Origin: Epithemia pelagica
Taxonomy: Eukaryota > Bacillariophyta > Bacillariophyceae > Surirellales > Surirellaceae
DNA length: 64,000 bases
Direction: 5' to 3'
Assembly (NCBI GenBank): GCA_946965045.2
Contig: OX337233.1
Span: forward strand, 1,178,001 to 1,242,000
The translations under genes were made by a program, and so were the position numbers. Below the pieces are notes generated by a model. That model had not been told where the DNA came from and made no database searches. It was given only the letters and a program-made list of their open reading frames with translations. Below are positions 22,717-33,309 of the stretch, piece by piece; the stretch's first letter is position 1; each line of letters opens with the position of its first letter.

Positions 22717-22748
<32 letters not shown>

Positions 22749-22834
22749 AAAGACAAAACTGGAATAAATTTGCTGTATTTGGTGCCCGCGATTCCCGACT
22801 CCATGCTGTGAGGCTGTGGGCTCCCCCCTCTTAG
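18133..22834 (+). CDS. AASDH/ACSF4-like adenylation-carrier-PQQ propeller protein, frame-interrupted
   Basis: Two overlapping frames form one gene. The first (to 19143) carries the start of an AMP-binding domain up to the YVLTTSGST loop. The second continues it: KTPLTFVDG, YGQTEST, and ATGDVGFSVDGLWYIAGR (ATP-grasp and hinge motifs). A carrier domain follows with LGGDS, whose Ser takes phosphopantetheine, then a beta-propeller-like region starting at a CVDGSPLVV motif. That order matches acyl-CoA synthetase family member 4, thought to activate beta-alanine or a related acid. Homologous residues in the second frame already appear upstream of the first frame's stop, so the frame changes by one base between about 19045 and 19090. 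I see no GT-AG intron that solves this, so it is an indel or an assembly error. Expanded Gln/Ser/Asn tracts, including a (TCA)n tract near 22714-22746, make it longer than the animal protein. Confidence 0.8.
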
Positions 22835-23379
22835 TAGTGTTTCAGAGCTCTGCAAGTATTGCTATTGTATTGAACCGAATAACAGACATACACCCCGCAT
22901 ATGCACCATACTCATTTCTTGTTTGGTGTAATCCTGCGGCTGGGAAAGCATGGTTGGTATACTTGCTGTTGTGGTTGTTTTCTTTCGGGTGTGGTATCGA
23001 CAAGGAAGATTCCGCTCGTCGTTGGTTCTTTAAATAGACCTAAATGGGATGATATCGAATCACGGCTCACGGGTCTTTCTCGATATTCTGCAACGTGTGA
23101 GCAGGAGTATTGCTATGTATTATTCATTTTGTCTGGTACATAAGTGGACGCATGCACTATACAAAGAAGAAACGCAAGGTACTAGAAATTCTTCCAGGAT
23201 CATGATATCCTGTCGACAAGAATCCGAGACGCTCTCGCACCACAAATATGGATTGTTTGAACCAGTGTGGATCCTTTGAGGAGAACCAGTCTTGGATGGC
23301 TGTTGGTTGGGGTTTCATGTTTCGCCGAACGACATTGGGAACAATGTTCAGTTCGATCGAGTCTGCACAAGGCGGCTTG
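22835..23379. other. Convergent intergenic region
   Basis: About 545 bases between converging genes; no gene, RNA or repeat recognised. Confidence 0.5.
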
Positions 23380-24408
23380 TTACTCGGAACAAGCTCCTTC
23401 AAAGTAAACACTGGTGGTCACCACCAAGAGTTCTTGCTCTCCCGTCACGGTATCGGTAATGGTCATGTTGGCCTTGGCATAAATCAAGACGGTCGGTTTC
23501 TTCGGATTGGGAACTAGTTGACGCCCCAAGGCCGACTCCTGGGCCGGCTGGACCCGTACTGATGGTGTGTTGCCAGCAAGAACGACCACCTCATGGTGGT
23601 GGTTCTTGGATAGATCCACTGTTCCACACAAAATCACCAAACCGCCTGAATAATAGAGACAAACTTGCAAGGGACTATAGTTTTTCTTCTTGTCGTTGTT
23701 GTTGTTGATGTCCTTGTAGATGGATGGTTGCTGTTGATTGGGAAATCCACCCACGGCCAATTGAAAACTCATCCTCATTCCTGTTGAAGAACTCGTAGAA
23801 TGATTGGTTGTGGTAACCGCAACGTTCGTCGTCTCCGCATCTGGGTGGGTAGTGGCTCGTCGTAGTCGTTGTGGGAGAGTTGCGGCCGGTCCCCCACAAT
23901 TGCGTACCGCAATCGTGGGATAGGTGGCCTGGGTTTGTACAAACGGAACGACAAAGTCCTGAAAGGCTGTCGTAGTTTGATAGACGAGTGACGAATAACT
24001 AAATTGAACATTGACCATGTGCAAGGGCGGGTAGGGTCCATAGTTCCAATGCTGCGAAGTAAGGGTCGAACCACACTCGGCCTCCTTATTTGACGAAACA
24101 TGTCCCACCAAGGCAGTCCCATTGTCCCACAAGCTCAATGGTACGATGAACGGTGGACAGTTCGAGGACCATTGTGTCATGGTGACAAGGCCATCTCGAT
24201 GAGATGGTAGCAATCGTTGAATCAAGGCATCGGGAACACCGGCTTGTTCGGCAAAGACTACTTTCACACCCTGCGGATCGTTGTCCCTACCTAAAAGGGC
24301 CTTTGCCCAAACCGAATGGGCCTGCACCGGAAGGAGGAGGCATGCCACGACCGTACTCACCAACACCACCAGCATCCAGCAAGGAACAATGGAGTAATGA
24401 TGATACAT
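23380..24408 (-). CDS. Secreted DUF4198-like protein A
   Basis: 342 residues from the ATG at 24408; the frame is open upstream without another ATG. Residues 1-31 are a signal peptide ending VQA, so the predicted mature protein starts HSVWAK with an N-terminal His. Next comes VVFAEQAGVPDALIQRLLPS, resembling the opening strand-helix of secreted DUF4198-type, metal-associated domains. Conserved with the paralogue at 24997-26033: the QHWNYGP/GHFDLGP block, the NVQFSYSSLVY strand, CLYYSGG, and the ending MTITDTVTGEQELLVVTTSV. Several paired Cys suggest disulphides. The two genes face away from each other. The domain name is a judgement from overall pattern; a copper- or nickel-handling role is only suggested by the mature N-terminal His. 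Confidence 0.68.
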   Translation of the reverse strand: MYHHYSIVPCWMLVVLVSTVVACLLLPVQAHSVWAKALLGRDNDPQGVKVVFAEQAGVPDALIQRLLPSHRDGLVTMTQWSSNCPPFIVPLSLWDNGTALVGHVSSNKEAECGSTLTSQHWNYGPYPPLHMVNVQFSYSSLVYQTTTAFQDFVVPFVQTQATYPTIAVRNCGGPAATLPQRLRRATTHPDAETTNVAVTTTNHSTSSSTGMRMSFQLAVGGFPNQQQPSIYKDINNNNDKKKNYSPLQVCLYYSGGLVILCGTVDLSKNHHHEVVVLAGNTPSVRVQPAQESALGRQLVPNPKKPTVLIYAKANMTITDTVTGEQELLVVTTSVYFEGACSE

Positions 24409-24996
24409 TGTTTTTTTTTGGACTGTCACGGAGACGGATGGATCACACGAAAAACTGTGCAAGATTTTGAAACTCTCTCAAGATCTTGTTCCTTTTGGTA
24501 CAGAGCGCTTGTAGTTCCTCCTTGTCTGGGGCTGCTGAATGTTATGATGTTGGTATGCAGCTTGACAACACAAAAGATTTTTGGATCTTTGATTTGGATG
24601 CAAAGAAAATGGCCTCTATTTGGTACAGTCTATTTTAACGCTGCCGCGCGTACCCGCTAGGGTATCGTCGACCGACGCACGCATGCGGCGAATGGTTTAT
24701 TATAATCTGGGGGCGTTGAGTGAGAAACGAGGGTGCCAAAGTGGCCATTCTGTCAGCAAGAGACGCGGGAATAATTAGGGGGTAGAAGATACGAAGGGGG
24801 CGAGAAACAGTTGCATCAAAATGCCACTTGCTTCCGCGCGCATGGCGGTGCGTGGACTGCACACGCGCCCACACGCAATGATCACCCAAACACACTATAC
24901 GATGGCGCTGATCCGAAAAAGATCTACGCACGTAGACACATCTCTAGTCGCAGCCTTTCAACACGCCTTTCGCAATAGGAAAGGACCAACAATTTC
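24409..24996. promoter_or_regulatory. Divergent promoter region of the DUF4198-like pair
   Basis: About 590 bases between two diverging paralogues, so both promoters must lie here. A run of nine T at about 24411-24419 sits beside the left start. The centre (24640-24860) is rich in cgcg words. No known motif recognised. Confidence 0.4.
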
Positions 24997-25816
24997 ATGA
25001 TGCACTGCAAGAAAAGTAGCTTGTTGCTGGTTTGGTGGTGGTCCTCGTTCTCGGGTTGACATGGATGCCAACTACTGGAGTGCAAGCCCATGCCGTTTGG
25101 GTGCAAACGACACCACCGACCCAACAAAATGTTGCGGATCAAGTACAACCTCTTCAAGTCGTCTTTTCCGAACAGGCCGGCATACCCGATGCCGCCCTCC
25201 AACATTTGGTTTCCTCTCATCCCAAACTCTCGCACATTGCGACGCATGCCCTTTGTCAAGAGGCGGACGAAACAGATCAAGAAGCCTTGCATTTGACCTT
25301 GAATGCCAATGGTACCGCCTTGGAGGGAGACTTTATCTTACGACCTCGAAAAAACGAGTGTTGGGCTCACATGGTATCGGGTCATTTTGATTTGGGACCG
25401 TTTGAACCCTTGAAGATGGACAATGTCCAATTCGCCTATTCGACCCTCGTCTACCATCACGACGACACGGAAAACAACAACAACGACCGGTTTGACCAGT
25501 CCATGGTGCCCTTTCTCCAACACCATGCGGCCTATCCCACCCTTACCTTGCGTCATTGCAGTACCACGTCGACCAATCGTGCCAATACTGGAGGGAGTCT
25601 CTACGAATTTGCCATGGGTGGCTTTCCCCACCAAAACCATGCGGCACCCTCCTCGCCTGCTCACCAGGTGTACAGTCCGGTGCAAGTTTGTTTCTATTAC
25701 CAAGGTGGCTTTCAGATTGAATGTGGAAGGGTGGATTTTGTTCGTCCTCCTCCTTCTCCCACGGAGGACGAGGAAATCCCACACACCAATGCCCATTGGA
25801 CCACGACAACTGCTTC

Positions 25817-25849
<33 letters not shown>

Positions 25850-26033
25850 CGGCCACAGTCCAGAGGACCAGGAGGAAGAGCCTACTACTACTAGCGGCAT
25901 TGCCATGAACCAACACGCCAACCAATGGTTGTATGCCTTGGCCAACATGACCATTACGGATACGGAAATGGGAGAACGGGAACTCTTGGTAGTTTCCACC
26001 AGTGTCTTGTTTACAGGAATATGTGAGGAATAA
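24997..26033 (+). CDS. Secreted DUF4198-like protein B, signal peptide in two frames
   Basis: The domain frame is open from 25032 to TAA at 26031-26033 and reads a hydrophobic stretch ending GVQA, then HAVWVQ, so like its paralogue it should mature to an N-terminal His. This frame has no upstream ATG: the only good ATGs (24997, 25000) start MMHCKKSSLLLV in a different frame and hit a stop near 25057. The two pieces together would make an ordinary signal peptide, so a one-base indel within the ggtggtggt run near 25033-25045 is likely. Alternatively translation starts at the ATG near 25065 without a full signal. The body shares the EQAGIPDAALQHL helix, the NVQFAYSTLVY strand, CFYYQGG and the C-terminal ELLVVSTSV with protein A. 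A (TAG)n tract at about 25817-25850 encodes poly-Ser. Confidence 0.66.
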
Positions 26034-26562
26034 TCCAAATCGACTCTACCATGATCATCTTTCTCCAGAGGAGTACCTCTAGAAAGTATTGTTTCGTCTC
26101 TAGGAGTACAGAAGTTCCACTACGGCCACCCTATCCAGTAGTCTCGGTAGACTGGAATTGCACATTTGGGTTTGGGGGTGGATCGATTCATGGGATTGTG
26201 GTTCCTGCCCCCAATGCAGATTCCCCAACCAGATTGAAAATGGAGTCGGGCTCCCATGGGATATCAGGCATTTCGCCCAATCCACTTTCCGTTGAATCGT
26301 GTCACATCCAACTTTGTACACTAGGTAGTTACCGATCTCTTTGAATCCGGGACTTTTGGTGTGTGTGCTCAGCGCGGACCGCACCCCAAAGCTTCAAAGA
26401 GCGTAACAAACATTGGCGCGAGTATTCGACGAGAAAAGTCGAAAAAAGGCGAGAGGGGCAACCTGTAGTTCCACCCATCATCCATCGACCCTACGACACT
26501 CTTGCGTCCCATACATCTAGTCAATCCTTGAATCTTCCGCTGCTGCTGAGTGTGTTTGAACC
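26034..26562. other. Intergenic region
   Basis: About 530 bases with no convincing gene; presumed promoter of the following coiled-coil gene. Confidence 0.5.
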
Positions 26563-27825
26563 ATGAAGAATAAATCCACTGCTACGACTAGTGGCGATGG
26601 CACCAACATCAACTATACGATTCACACACCCAATCAATCGTCCGGTGCTGGTGCGGCATCGCGGTCGATTTTGGCCATGAGCAAACCAGCCATGATGGGC
26701 GTCGGATTCTTGGCCTTGGGAACCTTGGCGGTTGGTTTGTTTAGTGCCTTTCGAGTCCCTGGATTGGAAGAACAAATTCGTGATTTGGAAGCCGAAATTG
26801 ATATTTTGGAATCGGAAATTGACGAACTGACCGTCCAAAACGATCGCTTTGAAGAGTTGAATGGAGAGTTGAACGACACATTGCTCGAGTTGGAAGAACT
26901 GAATGATCAATTGAATGAGACGGCCACCAAATTAAAGCAAGAAGTGGACACGCTCGAGGAAGAAGTGGACCAATTGGAAGACACCAAGAATGATTTGGAT
27001 AAGGAGAAGGATACCTTGACGCAATTGAATCAAGACTTGATCACCACACAACAATTGTTGGAAGTACAATTGGAAGACTTGGAACGAGTCAATCAAACCA
27101 TGACGGAAACCAATCAAAATTTAACTGCCACCACCGATGCCTTGTCAGCCGAGGTGCAACAGTTGGAAGAGACCAATACGGTCTTGACCGAAACCACGCA
27201 GGCCTTGAATGATACAGTGACGGATTTGCGACAACAAAATGATCGATTGGAAGAGGTCGTCGCGGATTTGGAAGTTGTGCAAGAATATTTCAATGCCACG
27301 AGTCAAGATTTATCTCAACAATTGAGCGAAGTTCAAACAGCGTTGGATTCGAGCATTACACAAAATCGGGAAAATACCTTTAGCAAATTGTTCAATTTTT
27401 ACGACGATGTTCGATTGCAATGGGATTGCCGCAATCAAGATTTCTTTGCGGACGAGGCCTTTTACAATCCCCTGCAAAATCATGCCAATTCCATTGTGGA
27501 ACAATCGGGGGAACAGGCCTTGAACAATCTCTTATCCACAATTGAATTGCGCATGATGCGATACATGTGTTTGGATCGAGAGAATTTTTCCCGATTCATG
27601 ACCTTTACCTTTGACAATACGATTCCTCACGAAGACGCCTTGCTCCTGGTGACCTACGATCACGTCGAAACGACCGTGACCAGTTACAGCGATGCCGCCT
27701 TGCGGTATTATGGACTGCCCGACTGTGGAGTCGAATGTGAAATATCACCGTCTGTATGGGAAACAGCCTCGTTTGATTGTACCAATCTTGATCAGCCCTA
27801 TCGATGGAGTGAACCGACCGTGTAA
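26563..27825 (+). CDS. Membrane coiled-coil protein with conserved C-terminal domain (family member 2)
   Basis: 420 residues, single exon, the shortest of three related genes. A 40-residue Ser/Thr-rich head with SRSILAMSKP is followed by one membrane segment (residues about 43-62) and FRVPGLEEQ. A continuous coiled coil runs from about 65 to 265, rich in N-x-S/T sequons (NDTL, NETA, NQTM, NLTA). The final 150 residues contain QWDC, MCLDRENFSRF, a paired-Tyr RYYGL, and WETASFDCTN, matching members 1 and 3. The head and membrane segment are especially close to member 3 (SRSIAGMSRP, then VRVPEL). Topology is probably type II, with coiled coil and C-terminal domain outside the cytosol. No known family recognised and function unknown. 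Confidence 0.85.
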   Translation: MKNKSTATTSGDGTNINYTIHTPNQSSGAGAASRSILAMSKPAMMGVGFLALGTLAVGLFSAFRVPGLEEQIRDLEAEIDILESEIDELTVQNDRFEELNGELNDTLLELEELNDQLNETATKLKQEVDTLEEEVDQLEDTKNDLDKEKDTLTQLNQDLITTQQLLEVQLEDLERVNQTMTETNQNLTATTDALSAEVQQLEETNTVLTETTQALNDTVTDLRQQNDRLEEVVADLEVVQEYFNATSQDLSQQLSEVQTALDSSITQNRENTFSKLFNFYDDVRLQWDCRNQDFFADEAFYNPLQNHANSIVEQSGEQALNNLLSTIELRMMRYMCLDRENFSRFMTFTFDNTIPHEDALLLVTYDHVETTVTSYSDAALRYYGLPDCGVECEISPSVWETASFDCTNLDQPYRWSEPTV

Positions 27826-28114
27826 CTCATTCACAAAAGAGGGTCAAGCAACGAGAGGATCAACAAACCACCAAAATCTCTACCTAAGCACGGCAAAGTT
27901 AATGAAAGGAGTGGATCGAGACTCACACTCCAATGGCATGTGTACGTTACGAGAAGAATGTCTGGACTACATAGAATGTCCACCCAAAGACGCTGTCATT
28001 CCGGTAGGCATCCAACCGTATCGACAATCGTATATTTATTTGTTTCAATAGCATTCTCCTACAGGCACTATATTATTTATACAATCTATAAAACAGAATA
28101 TCATACTTCCATAC
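27826..28114. other. Intergenic region
   Basis: Presumed 3' untranslated region of the coiled-coil gene followed by AT-rich sequence (28030-28110). Nothing else recognised. Confidence 0.45.
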
Positions 28115-28500
28115 AGTTCTTTCTAGGCTAGCATGGGGGGCTTTCATGTTTACGTTCTTCATGTCGAGGAACGCAACTTGAGCACCAACTCCGTGTGCGG
28201 AAATGCAAGACTGTGCTTCATCATAAGTGTTCCATATAGATGAATCATTGAAAACATATCTGCTCCTTTTGATTCCGTTTCATATGATAGCGTGCCCATT
28301 GAATTGTTCGGATGCTTGGTGCCGAGTGACAGTTGTCCAGTCATGAGTCCACATGAGTTTGTCGTCAAGGGCCGTTTCCAAAACTTCGGTGCAATGCTTC
28401 ACGATCATCCATCCCACTACGGGAATTCAAAGAAGAATCGGGTTCCTTTGCCGCGGTCCATAGATGTGAAAGGAAGTCTGACTTTTGGTACATCCCGATT
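28115..28500 (-). pseudogene. Reverse-oriented fragment of the SIL1 3' end
   Basis: Read on the minus strand, this stretch closely follows 12425-12829: the last roughly 45 codons of SIL1 plus its 3' untranslated region. It has scattered substitutions, small indels, a deletion in the downstream part, and the original TGA stop changed to TGG. Because untranslated flank is included and no poly-A follows, a DNA-level segmental duplication is more likely than retroposition. It is not expected to be functional. Confidence 0.85.
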
Positions 28501-28780
28501 CAAAAAAGGAAACGCAAGATAGTCGCCGCTTGTCATTCCATTTGCAACTTCCCTGGGGATGTATTACCTTATCATACCGTCGTCGCCTTTTCTCCTCTTG
28601 TTGTCTACTCGCCTGGTCGTCGCAACAGCGAGAAAAGGCGGGAATGAAATACAACATTCTTGCCAAATAAATCGTTTTGGCGTTCAAACAACAGCATTTG
28701 CGAAGACGTGGACCGCTCGTGGGTCCAAATTGCGCTCATGCGTCACGAGAGGCAATGTATCTCCCAGGATTCGATAAAAT

Positions 28781-31700
28781 TCAAGACGCCATGGAATGAA
28801 ACAAGTCCACGGTGTCTGGTTCCGGCATGACCTTGTTTGCTTCCTCCAAAACCTTGTTGTCCAATACAAGTCCTCTCGATAAGCACTTTTCCACCAATTG
28901 CGCTAATTCCGTGGTATATCCAAGGTTGGCATAGCCTTGGGCCACATTCGACAGGAATTGAACGTCGTACACGAGCTTGGTACCCTCGGCGAGTTGAAGT
29001 GTTTGCTGAATCGTGTCGAACCAACGTTGTCGAGTACGTGGAACCAAGTGAATCCGTGTGCGGTTGGTGGGAATATAATCGTCGTGATATTCACTAGCTG
29101 CCTTGGCAATCGTTTCCAGGGATGCAAGGTGGGGACCCAGTCCCTGTTTTTGCCGGGTCTGGACCGTTCCCAAAGCCAATTGGAGTTCATCGAGGTACAG
29201 GGAATCGTTATCCCGCCACATCATGAGCTGACACAATTCCAACCAGGTGAGGCGCTCTTTGAGATTCCAATAGTGCTTTTCGGCCCAAATGGCGGAATGA
29301 TTGTCTCCCGTGAGACGTCCCGTTTGAGTCGCCACATCGATTCGAGCTTTTGCTGTCGTGACGGCACCACCACCACCACTGTCAATGTTTTGGTTCGACG
29401 ACGACGACATGGCACTCAGAACAATCAAGCTCAGACTCTCCGAAAGACATCCACACGTCAAGGCACGCTTGTAAAGAGACGTGACACCCGCCATGTCGCC
29501 TTTTTGAAATAGATGCGACGCCGCCGTGACAAACAAATCCGGAGTCCTGTCCTTGGCCAATACTTGCTCCAACAAGTCTTGGGCTACCTCGACTTCTCCA
29601 ATGTCAAACAGGATATCCATGGCCACGGTGGAACTCAAAACTCCCTTGACGGATGGATCCTGGATCGTCTTGTCGTCGTCCATAAACAACTCGAGCGCCG
29701 TAGATGGATCCACCACCCGCATGACGGCCGCCAACAAGGAATCGGACACCTTCAACAAGGAACTCAACGACAAGCGTTTGGCCAGTGACTCTTGTTCTTT
29801 GGGTGGTACTAGTCGTTCCGGAATTGTGGACGGTGGGTTTAGAATCCAGTCCAACACGACTCGTCCGACAGTCGGATGGTTCTCCAATTGACGCAACACC
29901 TTGGTACAGGCTGCAGTGAAATAGACGCGGTCTTCTGTCGACAAGGACTCGTTCGAGTTCTTGACGTTGCACAGCAACGTTACATTCTCCAATACATCCT
30001 CCCAAACAGAGCTGCCATCTGGTTCTCCATCCCCATGAGTATGACTACGCAACAGGGAATCCGTGCGAGTCAAATCCTTTCCCTTCTCATCGTCGTCCGA
30101 GGCCGCAAGCGTGAGCAACTCGTGCGCGGCCTGGTGGCATTGGGCCCCCGACAGAGAGACGGCAGCCGTTGTGACAAAGTATTGGGGGTGAGAGGACACG
30201 GACGCTACGGAACCCAACCAGTGGCTTAGAGTCGTTGGGTCGGTCTTTCTCTGGATTTCCGGATAGAGATTGGCAAATCGTTGGGCACACACGAGTGCCA
30301 CTCCGTAGTGTCCCGACGCATTGCAGGTTCGCAAAACAATTTCCAAACCATCCACATACTGGGGTCTCAGGACCTGTCCTCCTTGTCGTCGCGTCACAGA
30401 GGAAGAGGAGGAGGACGACGATGCACTTGCCACCTCCAACTGCGGGAGATCCAAGGACCCACCAGGTAAAAGTCGTCCCCGGTCCACGAATGGCTGCTCC
30501 AACAAGGCAAACAACACAGACATGGCCGTCTCCCAGGCCCCATCTTTTTCACAAGACCGTAATACACCTATCCAAGCCTCTTCACTGAGGGTCCAATCTT
30601 CCTCCAACACTTGTTCCAAATAGCGGAGGGCTTCTTGACTGGTATTGGTTTGTGTGCAAGCTCCCAAGGCTCGGAGGGCCAAATCACGACAGACGGGCAA
30701 GAGTTTTCCCGCACCTCCCGCCCACTGCACGACACCAACACCAACGAAATGTACGTGAGAAAACAGATCCCACCAAAGGTATGGAAACCATTCGTCAAAC
30801 AGGTAGAGACCTCATTTCTCGATCAAATAGTATGGGAGAGTCTCTCCGTTACACGTACCTGCCACTCGACCGACGCGGCATGCGTTCCACTGGTCCAGGT
30901 ATCCAACAGGTTGAGGGCTTGATCGGGTCGTTGGGCCAAGAGATTGGCATGGAGGGCGGCTGCCACCAGCGCTTGTCCCCATTCGTGCTTCGTGGTGTCG
31001 TTGGTGGTGTACTGGGTCAAGGCGTCGGCCTCGCCGGCATATCCCAAGGCGGTACCCGCCGCCAAGACATAGTGATCTTGATCCGAGGGCGAGACCATGG
31101 ACAATTGTGTCACGGCACCCAAGACGCGGTCGACGGCCGAATCCTGACAGTCTTGCGCATGACGCGCGATACAGTACAATCCAATGGGATGTTCCACCGA
31201 CAAGGTGGTGGTCACGGGAGTATAGGCGGCCTGTTGGGGATGAATGGTCGACACAAACAAGTGTGTCGCTTCCTTCCACAAGCCTTGGCGAGCCGCCACT
31301 TCCAAGACACTTTGCACATGACATTGCTGGAGCGAAATGTCCAACGACCGCAGGAGCTGCAATACTTGGAGGCAATGATGGGTGGTCGATGCTCCTTCTG
31401 CCGTTTCGAATGGTTGCGTCTTGGCAAGACTCTGCAGTGCCCAGTCCAAGTACGTCGACAATTGTTGTCGACTCGAGGGATCACTGCGTTGAATCCAACC
31501 ACGCCGAACCGCCGTTTGGACAGTTCGTAATAAGTCCAGAGTCGTTTGGTACAATTCGTGTCGTCGATGTTGTTCTTGTTCCGCATGCGAATGGACACGT
31601 GTTGATTGTGTTCCCTTCACTCGTGATGTCTTCCATACAGGAGGTAGCGGGGGTACGTCCTGGAGTTGGTGATGGAGAGTCTGGAATCGGAGCGCCAAAC

Positions 31701-31986
31701 TGCCCACACCTTGCGCCGGCTGGAAGGATTCACTGGCACTGGCAGTGGAAGTAGTTCCAGCACGACGCCCTTGTGTTTCTCTCGGACGGCCATCTGGTTG
31801 TTGGTTCTGCGGAGGAACCGTTCGGACCAAAGATGCATGATAATGTCGTATTCGTCTCCCTGGAGCTGTCAGCCGAGAAGGCCACCCACAAGAAGTGACC
31901 GTCTGGAAGAATCGATGGTTCGGTGGTGGTGTGGTTCCCTTCCAAAGGTGCCTGCTGCAAAGGCGTTTGGATGCCAGATGCATCAT
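28781..31986 (-). CDS. PPR-like helical-repeat protein, putative mitochondrial
   Basis: Two exons: 31986-30859 and 30724-28781, joined by a 134-bp GT-AG intron (donor GTACGT at 30858, acceptor CAG at 30725-30727), phase 0. The joined protein is about 1,023 residues. The N-terminus is Arg/Ser/His-rich and almost without acidic residues for 60 residues, as in mitochondrial presequences. The rest is helical hairpins; several look pentatricopeptide-like, for example the segment ALRYLEQVLEEDWTLSEEAW and then WIGVLRSCEKDGAWETAM, just after the intron. PPR proteins bind organelle RNA for processing or translation. The repeats are degenerate, so a TPR-like or lineage-specific helical repeat is possible. 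Its start lies about 230 bases from the oppositely oriented Crinkler fragment. Confidence 0.68.
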
Positions 31987-32218
31987 GGCGCGTTGTTGAT
32001 ACGAATCTGTACTCCTCTCGAGTCACCACTGGACGGAATCCACTGTGCGATACTCGATCAATCAACGCAGATGTGGATCGACTCGCCACCTCGTGCCACC
32101 ATGGTCAAGTGTTCTGGGAGCGTCACTCGGCACAGTCAGAAGCAGTCGCGGACACGTCCGTCAGTCACACGACTGGCGTGAGACGCCTGGCGTCACCTGT
32201 TCCCTCACAAAAGGAATG

Positions 32219-32958
32219 AGAAACACCTGCCCAGACAATGCAATGGATCTACCTAGACGAGTCAACAGTTTCCACTTTCGAGGGTCAAGTGGCACCATTC
32301 TGTTTCCCACACGTTAATATTGGACCGGATCTCATTTTCCTCATGTGGAACAAGACGCACACAGACTACATTGCAGTCATTTCACAAGCCAAGTACAAAA
32401 AAGACCTCAATCAACTTGACGCCTTACGAACGATCACACCATCTCTCCTGTACCATGAAAACCGAGGGAAAGACGGGGAGCGGTCCTCGAGGGTGATCAC
32501 TGCTAGTGATGCTCTGAAAAGGCGATGGGAGGATGTAAAGCCGCGACTTGTTGGTAGAGGTCAGCGTGGTTGCGTTCGCTTCATGATTCAATATCCCGGT
32601 GATAGTACAAGAAGTGTAAACCCTGGAGTTCTTGAAGACGACGAGGTAGAGGTGGGAGAGAACCAAGGCCCGAAGAAAAAAAGGAAGCCAGGATTTCTCG
32701 CATGCATAAGCCAGGACAACGCTCGCACAATGTTCGATGAGGATGCATTGAAGGTTCTCGATGCATTGAAGGACTCCGAATCGTAGAGAATGCTGTTCTC
32801 TCCCCCACCGACACGACGTTACAAATGGGGATGGACCGTAGAAAAGTGTAGTGCGTTTGGATGCTGGCACACAACGTACCTTTCTCGTCGTTCCAAGAGA
32901 AGAAAAGCATTCAAGTTTCATCCATATAATAGAGTTTTTTCTACAGAACCTTTTATAT
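32219..32958 (+). repeat. Left arm of an inverted duplication (Crinkler/RHS-like 3' end)
   Basis: This 740-bp segment is repeated in reverse complement at 36686-37285. It covers the nuclease part of the Crinkler/RHS-like gene and its 3' flank. The right arm lacks about 137 bases corresponding to 32265-32401 and a further 6 bases nearby. Confidence 0.85.
32238..32786 (+). CDS. Detached REase-like nuclease domain of a Crinkler/RHS-type protein
   Basis: 182 residues; homologous to the C-terminal end of the gene at 36853-39093 but without any P-loop part. It keeps the segment the longer gene has lost: an Asp in GPDLIFLMW (residue 31) and a Q-A-K triplet (residues 50-52) after a hydrophobic strand, the usual D...QxK layout of the restriction-endonuclease-fold domain in Crinkler/RHS effectors. 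A basic KKKRK near residue 145 could be a nuclear localisation signal. The frame is open with no lesion to the TAG at 32784-32786. The first ATG corresponds to an internal Met of the parent, so this may be a 5'-truncated relic or a minimal nuclease gene using new upstream sequence. Whether it is expressed cannot be told. Confidence 0.65.
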   Translation: MQWIYLDESTVSTFEGQVAPFCFPHVNIGPDLIFLMWNKTHTDYIAVISQAKYKKDLNQLDALRTITPSLLYHENRGKDGERSSRVITASDALKRRWEDVKPRLVGRGQRGCVRFMIQYPGDSTRSVNPGVLEDDEVEVGENQGPKKKRKPGFLACISQDNARTMFDEDALKVLDALKDSES

Positions 32959-33309
32959 ATCTCTGTATATACATCACATTTTTTGGAACGAGATTCAAAT
33001 ACAGTTTGATCCGTCACACTACATATCAGGAGAGGACCACAAACGAAGAAGATAACAGCAGATAGAGATTCCAGCGTCTCCGTGTGAGTGTGGTCAGTCG
33101 TGGATCGATCGTGAATTCGCCCGGCATTCATGGAACGAATCGTAGACTCGTCGTTGCTGGCTGGCCCCAGACTATTATAGAACCGAGAGCGACACAATGC
33201 CCTGGTCGAACCCCAACGACACCACTCGTGGTCCTCAAAAGTCGATCGATACAATCTCGTGCCTGGTTCGACAACGACGACGACGACGACATGTCTATCG
33301 ATTGACTAC
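32787..33309. other. Intergenic region
   Basis: The first about 170 bases are the duplicated 3' flank of the Crinkler-like fragment; beyond 32958 similarity to the other copy stops. The rest is the convergent 3' flank of the next gene, with a (GAC)n-like tract near 33271-33291. No gene seen. Confidence 0.5.

Noticed and set aside
22714-22746. (TCA)n tract taken as a possible CRISPR or regulatory repeat
   Set aside because: It is an in-frame microsatellite encoding poly-Ser; no spaced direct repeats typical of CRISPR occur anywhere in the window.
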